A stretch of 64,000 nucleotides of DNA from Costus lasius (taxonomy: Eukaryota; Streptophyta; Magnoliopsida; Zingiberales; Costaceae), in contig JANVAS020000222.1 of assembly GCA_027563935.2 (NCBI GenBank), positions 4,836,001 through 4,900,000 on the forward strand, in the 5' to 3' direction. The notes below the pieces were generated by a model. It saw only the letters and a program-made list of their open reading frames with translations. It searched no databases and was not told where the DNA came from. Shown in pieces: positions 1-8,219 of the stretch. A program made the translations under genes and the position numbers. Within the stretch, counting starts at the first letter, position 1. Every line of letters starts with the position of its first letter.

Positions 1-89
1 TTTTGTTTTCCTATTTTTGAAGCTTAGATTAATTCTGGTTTTTCTTATTATTCTACATATTTTGAAATATTTGACCTGTTTGCTTGTGT

Positions 90-2387
90 ATGCACAGAAA
101 TTTAAGATCAAGACCTCTAGTTCCTCTAGACCCTGAAATTAACAAAACTCTTAGATTGTGCAGGAGGCTTAGATTTGTAGAGGTACAAGAAGAAGAAGTG
201 ATTATGGCCGAGAGAAGATCTTTGTGCGACTATGCTGCCCCTAATTCACAGAGAATTCGCTCTAGTGTCACCAGGCCGGCCATTGATGCGAACAATTTCG
301 AGATCAAACCAGCGTTCCTATCTATGCTTCAACAAAATCAATTTGGAGGATCTCCACTTGAGGATCCTAATATTCATCTTTCTCTTTTTCATGAATTGTG
401 TGATATAATTAAAATTAATGGAGTTTCTGATGATGCACTAAAATTGCAATTATTTCCTTTCACTCTTAGGAACCGAGCACGTGATTGGCTACACTCTCAA
501 CCGTCTGGAACATTCGCAACTTGGGAGCAGCTGTCTAATGCTTTTCTGATGAAATACTTCGCTCCCAGTAAGACGATTCATTTAAGAAACCAGATCACGG
601 GATTTGCTAAGAAGGTAGGAGAATCTCTTAGCGAAGCATGGGAGCGCTACAATGAATTGCAAAGGAAGTGTCCTCACCATGGCTTGGGGAGATGGGTTTT
701 AATTGAAACATTTTATTATGCTTTGCTCAGTAATACACGCCTCACAATTGATGCTGCTGCAGGAGGAGCTTTCATGAGCAAGACATTGGAGGAGGCCTAT
801 CAACTAATTGAGGAGATGGCTTTGAACAATGATCAAAATTCTAGAGAAAGAGGAATGATATATCGACCTCCTCATGGTAAGAATGATGGTGATGACTTTC
901 GCACTCTAGCTGAGAAAGTTGAATCTTTGTGCAATCGTTTTGATACGTTTAAAATGCAAACTCATGCTATTTCTTCTTCTATTACTTGTGAGATTTGTGG
1001 GAATAATGGGCATAATGCTGAGGGGTGCAAAATAATTGTTGATAGGGGTGAGGAACACGTTAATGCTTTGGGGGGTTACAATCAAAGTAGATCTAATGAC
1101 CCCTACTCTAATACCTACAACCCTGGATGGAGTAACCACCCTAATTTGTCCTAGAAAAGCAATAATTATGCTAGTGAGTAGAATGAACATAGGGGGTTTC
1201 AACAAAGAACACAAGAACAGAGTCAACCCCAGAAACCCAGCTTAGAAGAGATGTTTACTCAATTTATGGGGTTCCAGAAAAAACAGAACGATGAAGTGAA
1301 TGAGAATCTGAAACAGCTCAGTTCTAATGTGAATGAGAGTCTGAAATAGATCAATTCTAGGATAGATGGTATTGTTGCTCATAATAAAATGCTAGAGTCA
1401 CAAATTGCACAGCAGGCTAGCACCTCATACAGACCCCCAGGAAGGTTACCTGCCAAACCTGAACCAAACCCTAGGGAGCAATGTAATGCTGTCATAACTA
1501 GAAGTGGAAAATAATTGGATGATCCAAGGGGATCTCTAGATCATGATAAGGCAGAGCCCAGCATTAAGACTAGAAGTGAACCTATGCTGGAATCACAACC
1601 TGCACATGAGCAGTCCCAAACTAGTTTGTCACCTCACAAGGGTGATGAACCTAAAGGTGATTTGCCATGTAAGGTTGATGATTCTAAAACTAGTTCACCA
1701 CCACCCTATAGGCCACCTATTCCCTTTCCCCAGAGGATTGTTCAAGCAAAACTGGATAAACAATTTGGGCAATTTTTGGATGTTCTTAGAAAGCTTTATA
1801 TTAACAAACCTGTTACTGAAGCTTTATCTCAAATGCCATCTTATGCAAAATTTTTGAAAGAAATTCTGTCTAACAAGAGAAAGATTGAGGATTATGGTAC
1901 TGTGACACTTACAGAGGGATGTAGGGCTCTTATTCAGAATAAGCTGCTACCTAAACTAAAGGATCCAGGTAGTTTTTCTATACCTTGTTCCATTGGAGAT
2001 ATGGCTTTTGACCGAGCCTTGTGTGATCTCGGTGCAAGTGTTAGTCTAATGTCTTATTCTCTTTACAGAAAATTGGATACTGGAGAGCTCAAACCGACCT
2101 CAATTTCTTTGCAACTTGCTGATTCATCAGTTAAGTATTCGGTTGGTATATTAGAGAATGTTCCTGTACAAATTGGTAAGTTTTTCATATCCGCGGACTT
2201 TGTAGTTCTAGAGATGGAAGAAAATTCTAAAAATCCAATTATTCTTGGTAGGCCTTTCTTAGCTACATCCGGTGCATTAATTGATGTTAGAAAAGGAAAA
2301 TTGACTTTTGATATTTGTGGTGATATGATTGAATTTGATTTGATTGATTCTTTAAAAAAAGGCGTCAGACTCAGGGACATGTTGTAG
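90..2387 (+). pseudogene. gag-protease of element 1, broken by four in-frame stops
   Basis: One reading frame runs from ATG 90 to 2387 but carries stops at 1152 (TAG), 1179 (TAG), 1347 (TAG) and 1512 (TAA). The N-terminal 350 codons encode an Athila-type Gag with the capsid region (LRNRARDWLHS, QLSNAFLMKYF, CPHHGL, IDAAAGG) and a zinc knuckle CEICGNNGHNAEGC. After 1515 a proline-rich linker leads to a retropepsin-like domain with the active-site motif DLGASVSLM and the flap/terminal motif IILGRPFLATSGALIDV. Gag would form the particle and the protease would cut it in the cytoplasm. All four stops fit C-to-T or G-to-A changes from Gln or Trp codons, as expected of methylated, silenced DNA. A probable one-base slip in the A run near 2351-2357 ends the frame early. 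I chose ATG 90 because the in-frame codon at 84 is TTG. Confidence 0.85.
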
Positions 2388-2692
2388 CATACAAATAATT
2401 GATGATCAGGTTGTTTGTGACATGCATAGTTTATTTGATGAACCTTCTGATTTTGAAACTGATACATCTTCTGAGTGTGCTAATAAAGAATTTCAGGAAG
2501 GAACAACGAAGAAGAAGAGGAAGAGACGAAAGAGGAAAGGAAAATCAAAATTGCTTGAGAAAGGAAAAAGGCTCATAAGTAAATTTGGACACTGTTTTAG
2601 GTCTGAGCCTTATGTTCTTGAAAGCCATGAACAACACAGAGAAATCAGGATGGCGGCAGAAGACACAATCATGATCAAATCCGAGTGTCGAA
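2388..2692 (+). pseudogene. Basic tail of the gag-protease frame, shifted
   Basis: Past the apparent frameshift near 2351-2357, another frame (codons from 2422) encodes a stretch matching the end of the element A gag-protease: an acidic start (MHSLFDEPSDFETDTSSE), then a very basic run (KKKRKRRKRKGKSK) and KFGHCF. The same order occurs in element A at 19.6-19.8 kb on the other strand. The basic run could bind nucleic acid or act as a nuclear signal; that is inference from composition only. Confidence 0.6.
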
Positions 2693-2741
2693 CGGTCAAG
2701 CTAATGACCGAAAATTAGCACTTCTTGGGAGGCAACCCAAG
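2693..2741 (+). other. Two-hairpin motif after gag-protease (element 1 copy)
   Basis: Two perfect dyads lie 13 bases apart. The first is CGGTCA (2693-2698), loop agctaa, TGACCG (2705-2710). The second is CTTGGG (2724-2729), loop aggcaa, CCCAAG (2736-2741). Related pairs occur at the same place in elements A, 2 and E. Probably a structured RNA signal of the transcript; function unknown. Confidence 0.6.
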
Positions 2742-4084
2742 CATTCTTTTGTTTTTGTTTTCTTTTTGTTCTTGTTGTTACTTTTATCTTAGTTAATTGC
2801 TTACTAACTTTTTTCTTTTTCTCTTCTCTCTGTGTAGTTGGATCCATGCTGAATTTCTAAGTTAAACGCAAGGTGGCATAGGAGGGACCAGTAGAGGGCG
2901 ATGTTGAGGCCACAGTTTCTGATCATTAGTAGGCTTTGTAAGTATCCCCTTCCATACCTTTTTTTTATTTGTGCTTTATTTGATACATGATAGTTTTATT
3001 CTCTTGTAAGGAAGGATGACATTGTCATGCTTCTTGTGCCCGCATGCTACGGATCCTCGCCCTTTGATTTTATTGATGGATATTTAGATATGGTAGTATT
3101 TGAAAATGTGATGCTATTATTGCGAGACTTTATGAATTGTTGCATGTGTTAATTGATTTGATGCATCTTGATTTAAATGATGATATACTTGATATTATGA
3201 TGTGTAGTATGGATTTTTGAAAAATACAGGAGATACCATATCAATTTCTAAAAATTGGAAATAGATTTCATATGTTGAATTTATTTCTCTGATACAATCT
3301 ATTTGTTGGAAATTTTTCATTAATTGATGCATGAAATTCTAGGTAAATGCATTGTTTAGTGAATGCAATCTTGAAGTGAAATAATTCCTTTGAATGAAAT
3401 GAGCATATTTGCACATGTTATTGAGTTGGTATCAATTGATTAATCTGGTTAATCTTTATAATCTTTGATGTTATTTGTTGGGAAAAAGAAATCCAAATCC
3501 ATGAGAGAGAACAACTCCTCTTCTTGGCATTGTGTTTACAATGGTACCTAAGACAAGAGTTGAAGTTTCAATGAAAAAGTGTGTATCTATGTGGATGCAT
3601 GCCAAGAGAGAGTTCCTTGGACATTGACTCCTCTGTCTCAAGAAAATTCTTTCTTTTTATGGGACATGAGTTCTATTATGTGTGGTTATGTGACCAACAT
3701 ACTCTAAATACATCACCGGAAAAAGGGTGGTAATCGATTTAGAGAATGTCAAGGACAAAAAAAAGAGTAGAAAAAGATTTGGAGATCCTATTCTTGTAAA
3801 CAAAAACATAGTGGATAAAAATCTTAAAAACAAGTTTAATTCATGAGGTTGAAATTCTATTACTATGCATATTGTGAAATTTTATTTGATTGAACTTTTG
3901 AGTCTTAAAGATTAATTTCAAAGGATGATGTATTTACTTAGAAATTTTGTGTGGGATTAATGAAATTTTCTATGGATGATTAAATTTTAGAAATTTATTC
4001 GTCATGAGAAAATTTATTTTTTTAATACTTGGTATTGATTTCTTTATTTGCTCGAGGACAAGCAAGATTTGAGTCTTATGTGTT
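2742..4084 (+). other. Non-coding 3' region of element 1
   Basis: About 1.3 kb without a supported ORF between the two-hairpin motif and the 3' LTR. It is T-rich at the start. It contains a perfect stem-loop CATTGT (3528-3533), gttt, ACAATG (3538-3543), followed by GGTACCTAAG, which has counterparts in elements 2 and E. The last 60 bases contain the tract gaggacaagcaagattt before the LTR, similar in all Athila-type elements here and likely including the polypurine primer region. Confidence 0.55.
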
Positions 4085-4340
4085 TGATGACTCTAAATTT
4101 TATAGTGTTTTTCATACTTATTTGGTAGTCTTTTGAGTCATAATCTTACTCTCTTGCTTTGTTTTTATACCTTTTTTGCCAAAAGCTTTGGAATCTACAC
4201 CATCTTTAGTTTTTGATCAATTCCAGGCAAAAATGCATCATTATCACCGGTTTTCAAGCAATCTCAATGCATGAATGAGTTCTAACCATCAAGAGGAGTC
4301 TACCCATCAAATTTTAAGTAAAAATAGACCTTCTAGCAAA

Positions 4341-4700
4341 AATACGGCACTACCGTATTTTTTGGCATGATTTGCATGGTACCGTATTTCGCATCAGACA
4401 CCGACCAAAAGACTTGGGTGAAATACAATACTACCGTATGGAACTACACGTTGCCATATTATTCAGCATTTTCAACCAGAAAAGTTTGACAAGAATATGG
4501 CACTACCATATGAAGGTACACGGTATCGTATTTTGTGGCAATTCTGACCAGAAGATTTCAGCAAGAATATGGCACTGTTGTATAATTCGGCGACATTATC
4601 ATGGTACCGTATTTGCTGCCCATAACTTACAAAAGGAAAATATGGCACTGCCGCAATCAGGATATGGTACCGTATTTTTAACACCAGATTTCTGATTTTT
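4341..4700 (+). repeat. Degenerate ~72-bp tandem array with a dyad in each unit
   Basis: Units begin at about 4341, 4422, 4494, 4566 and 4639 (steps 81, 72, 72, 73). Each has a dyad at its start, for example AATACGG-CACTA-CCGTATT at 4341 and ATATGG-CACTA-CCATAT at 4495. The two arms have changed together between units. A spacer with CAGAA and AAGAATATGG follows. Small ORFs read on both strands here are by-products of the repeat. Confidence 0.65.
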
Positions 4701-5507
4701 CCGCCGGATTTTTGCGTGGACCATATCTTTTGATCCAGACCTCCAAATTGCGATCCGAAAGAGGCACCGAACTCGCCTTAAAGCAAAGAAGACACACAAA
4801 GAAAAAAGGAAGAATTTTTATTGACCATCCATGGTGAATTTGAGAGAAGAGCGGCTGGGCTAGGGTTCATCGGTTCTCAACCTACAGACCACCTCCGGCC
4901 ATGATTTTTGACAGAAAGCTTCGCCTGGTGAAGGAGAATACACAACTGAAGTTTTAGAGCGTTTGGAGTCTAATCGAGGGAAAAATCAACAAAACAATGG
5001 GTGACGCCACTGTTCACCGCGTTTATAGCACTGTGTTATGTAATTTCTTCCCTCTCTTCGATTTCTTATCACACTAAAACATGTTTTATTGTAACTCCTT
5101 CATTATGGTAGCTTAATCTTTCTCTGGGACATGAGGGTGTAATCTCTTTGTTTCTTAATCACTAGAAAACCTTAATTTTGTCAAACTGATTTTATTGTGA
5201 TAATTTAACTTTTGTGATTGATTGTTCTTTAATTCTCCTTTGTATCTTAATATCAATATGTTTTAGAATTTTGCGAAATAGACTGAGAAGTTGATTGTGA
5301 AATTCGGAACCCTAGGAATTATCGAGTTTGGAACTATCGTAAGAGATTAGGTTGTTATTCGAATTCTAATTCTTAGAGAATTTTAATGCCTTGTTGATGT
5401 TATGATTCTTTGGATTGAGTTAATATTTTAGACTTGATTAGAAATTGTAAGAGATTAAATTTCTGGTCGTCAGAAAACCTTAAGTAAAACCTGTGTTGAG
5501 ACTCTGA

Positions 5508-5674
5508 TGCACGAGAGTGATCTTGAGTTTCCACTTAAGGTTATCAACTTAGAATTCGGATGCACGAGAGTGATCCTTGAGTTCTTAGTTGATGGTTTAC
5601 TTATTTTCAGCATTGAATTGATCTTACACGAGAGTGAAGATCGATTCTTTGTACAATTGTTTGCGCGAGAGCAA
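5508..5674 (+). repeat. Iterated TGCACGAGAGTGA motif in the LTR 3' part
   Basis: Four copies, the last two diverged, at 5508-5520, 5561-5573, 5625-5637 and 5662-5674, spaced 37-64 bases apart. Relatives occur in the LTRs of elements A (reverse strand, 40130-40360) and E (about 47.59-47.70 kb and 61.88-62.0 kb). Role unknown. Confidence 0.55.
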
Positions 5675-5950
5675 GACAATTTATTTATGAAGTAATCTAT
5701 ACCTTTATTATGATAAAACTAGATTGACAGAAACTTATCTTAATCTAGCCATTAGAAATTAAAGTAGATGAACCCCTAGTCCCTATTTCTTATCTGATAT
5801 TTTCTCCGTGTTCTTTTCAATAGTCTGATTCACTATTTTTCGATTGCCTAGCTAAAGAAAAATCGATTATTCAGTACTTGGCAACAAGGTCTCTGTGGTT
5901 TGATATCTATTTTATTACTTCGAGTATCCGTGCACTTGCAGACAACAACA

Positions 5951-6363
5951 GGTATATGCAATGTTCAGTAGTAATGGCAACAGTCCAACAATCAGAGAGC
6001 AGGGAGAAAACATCGGAATGAAATCAGTTTGCAATGCTCAGTAGGGACCAGGAGATACCATCAGAAAATACCATGGTAAGCTACAGTAATCTTTCAGAGA
6101 TACATAAACAAGCTATCAGGCGGAGTTCACCCAACATGTAAGGAGCGAGCCAAATCATGATTCAGTAATCCACAGAGAGGAATCGGTAAATACCAAAACT
6201 CGTAAACAACAATAGAGAAATCAAATGCAGTTAGTGACAGCAAACGCTAGAATCCAGAAGCGAAAGATTGAAATCACAACAGGAATCACACAACTTGGTG
6301 TTCAACACGGAAACGGGTCTCAGCATGCAACAAACAGATGGACATTCAAGAGCACCTAAGGAG
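5951..6363 (-). other. Leader of element B (internal, 5' untranslated)
   Basis: About 410 bases between the 3' LTR of element 1 and the primer-binding site of element B. Nothing coding is supported. Because the PBS faces left (minus strand), this is the start of B's internal region. The rest of B is presumably left of element 1, outside the window. Confidence 0.5.
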
Positions 6364-6376
6364 CCCTCTGATACCA
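6364..6376 (-). other. Primer-binding site of element B (initiator-Met tRNA)
   Basis: On the minus strand this reads TGGTATCAGAGGG, one base (6377) from the LTR edge TG at 6378. TGGTATCAGAG is the plant initiator-Met tRNA 3'-end complement used by many LTR elements. Confidence 0.75.
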
Positions 6377-6377
6377 C

Positions 6378-6451
6378 TGATGCAGGACAAAAATCCCTAG
6401 CGCAAGGATCTTCCCTAGGTATGTAGCTCTTAATGCAATAGGGAACAAGGG
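6378..6451 (-). repeat. LTR of element B, end piece
   Basis: The LTR edge TGATGCAGGAC lies directly next to the PBS. After 74 bases it is interrupted by the chromovirus, with aaggg (6447-6451) as target site. The rest of this LTR continues at 14711. Confidence 0.65.
6447..6451. repeat. Target-site duplication AAGGG, left copy
   Basis: Direct copy of 14706-14710, flanking the chromovirus TG and CA ends exactly. Confidence 0.95.
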
Positions 6452-8219
6452 TGATGGGATCACCAAGCATGCAACATTCAAACAACGCGCTTCGAAATCA
6501 TTTTGATAAATAAGTATACTTAGTAAACCCCTTGAGCTATCGTAGTTTGAAACTAGCTTGTTTAGTAAGTAGTAGTGAAAACCGAAACTAACCTAGCATG
6601 CACTTCTAGATAAAATGAAATTTGACAAAGCTTATCATGCGATTCTATAACCTCAATTAGACCTAGCATGCGGTTCTACCATAAGCAATAAAGCTACTCT
6701 AGGGGAGGAACTCACCTTGCACCCTTTGAGAATAGAAAGGGTGACCTTCCCGTTCTTCACCGGTCCAATGGTTGAATCTCACGAAGTAGGGCCCTATGAG
6801 CTTACACACATGTCATTGCAGCATCCCACACATGCGTGGGTGAATTTTGAAAATAATATTAAGAGGCCAATACACAAGACAATCAAGGGGGAGGCTAGAC
6901 TCCAAATTCCCTTGTTAACATAGTTTAGACTATCTAGGCTTAGGGGGAGAGAAGAGGGGATAGCTTGCTTGTCATCCCATGGCCTTGCGCCTCCTGCAGA
7001 AAGCAAGCGTGAGTGCAAAGGGGCTGTCCAACAAGTATCAAAGAACCTCAACAACAAGTAACAAAGAACAATGACCCAAAGGGGAAGAAGACTTAGCTAA
7101 AGTGGGGGTGGCTTGTTCTCGGCATGGAGTTGATGGCACCTTCTTGAGTCTCGAATGTGTCCAGCTCCTCCTCTTGATTGAAGGCTCTTCAAGGCTAGAG
7201 GGAGGAAGTGGCGTGAGCTCCCATCTTCAAGACAAGCGCATATGGTGGAAGAAGGTGGAAGAGCAAGAGGGGATGGAAAGGGGGCTCTCGGCAAGGGTTG
7301 GAAGGATGAGAGGGGTTAGGTGACACACACCATTTGAAGACACACTTCAGAATTTTGAAATTTCATTCAACACTAAGTGCTTCACTTTACAAGAGGACTA
7401 CATCATATAGGGGAGTCTCCAACGGTTATCTCCCTAAGCTCAAAACAAGTCACACAAGCAAGCATGATGTAGACAACTCAATGGGCTGATCTCTTCTTCC
7501 AAATGGGTGGTTGTTTGGAGTTTGAACTTTGGAGTCTTCAGCAGGTTAGTAAGCTCGAAATCTGAGATGAGAGTGGACTGAAGAGGCTGCTGATGGCTGA
7601 CATTGCAGGCTGCAAATTGGCATGGGCGGCTGGCACTTGAAGGGACTGGAGTTGTTGCAAAGTGCAGGCTGCTCCTTGACTTTGGGGGCTGGCGCATGAT
7701 GGACTGAAGTGGGCATTGTTTCAAGCTGCCCCTTGACTTTGATGGCTGGCGCATGTTGAGCTGAAATAGGTCATTGAGCTGGCTGCTCCTTGACTTGATT
7801 AGAGATGAAGGCAACTCCACATGGCTGCCAACTAGGATGGTGGAATTTGGGATGCTTGTGGTGTTGATCCATTGGGGTGGGCTGATTTCTTCATGAGTTG
7901 GGCTGATGGCCCATGGCATCTCTTGGAGTTGTCTTGACCTGATTTTGACTTGCATTCCAAGAATGGAGTTGACCTATACTATTACATTAATTTCATGCAC
8001 TAACCTACTATACATAAGTGGCGGATCCTAGGCATGTAACTACATGGTGTAATGGGAGGGTGGATCTAACCTACCATATGATGCACCCTAGTCTAAGACA
8101 AAATAAGCAACAAAAGGGGGTCCTAAGGAAGCCATATCTAATGGCTAGGATAGCCATACCGAGAGGGCTTCTTTCGGACCCGGGTGGACCTCCGAAGATC
8201 CTGCTTTGGTCCCACATCA
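6452..8219 (-). repeat. 3' LTR of the chromovirus
   Basis: 1768 bp, starting TGATGGGATCACC and ending CCCACATCA on the + strand (TGATGTGGG...CCCATCA on the element strand). It encodes the last 28 or so residues of the polyprotein (8138-8219). It also contains a short ORF of unknown meaning at 7440-7955 (-) that overlaps a 57-bp repeat. Confidence 0.95.
7670..7800. repeat. 57-bp tandem repeat inside the chromovirus LTR
   Basis: The string CCTTGAC recurs at 7674, 7731 and 7788, exactly 57 bases apart, with GGCTGGCGCATG following in the first two units. 57 is 19 codons, so the minus-strand ORF 7440-7955 gains a repeated MRQPxKSRxSL stretch. The second LTR has the same array at 14156-14286. Confidence 0.65.

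Larger units (their letters stand above)
1..5950 (+). mobile_element. Athila-type non-autonomous LTR retrotransposon (element 1), 5' end outside window
   Basis: This is the internal region and 3' LTR of a Ty3/gypsy element; its 5' LTR lies left of the window. Order seen: gag (from 90), retropepsin-like protease (to 2387), a lysine/arginine-rich tail, a two-hairpin motif at 2693-2741, about 1.3 kb without genes, then a 3' LTR at 4085-5950. No reverse transcriptase, RNase H, integrase or ORF1 is present. The gag is of the Athila type (RARDWLHS, CPHHGL and IDAAAGG signatures). Known context: gag-only plant LTR elements are moved in trans. The right flank is the leader of element B, so element 1 appears to have inserted into B. 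The expected target duplication (5951-5955, ggtat) cannot be checked because the left end is missing. Confidence 0.85.
4085..5950 (+). repeat. 3' LTR of element 1
   Basis: This 1866-bp LTR starts TGATGACTCTAAATT and ends GTGCACTTGCAGACAACAACA (last base 5950). The start and end match the LTRs of element E and, more distantly, those of element 2 and element A. The paired 5' LTR is outside the window. It carries a degenerate array of about 72-bp units with dyads at 4341-4700 and an iterated short motif at 5508-5674. Confidence 0.8.

Noticed and set aside
4372..4799. ORFs of 66-107 codons on both strands in the element 1 LTR
   Set aside because: They overlap the dyad array. Inverted repeats give open frames on both strands and the proteins show no family signature.
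6364..6376. tRNA gene fragments suggested by GGTATCAGAG-type strings
   Set aside because: These are primer-binding sites next to LTR edges (also 12923, 31409, 57802); no cloverleaf surrounds them.
6717..7323. Several 65-87 codon ORFs repeated at 13203-13809
   Set aside because: Inside the chromovirus LTRs, on both strands, no signature; LTR duplication explains the pairs.
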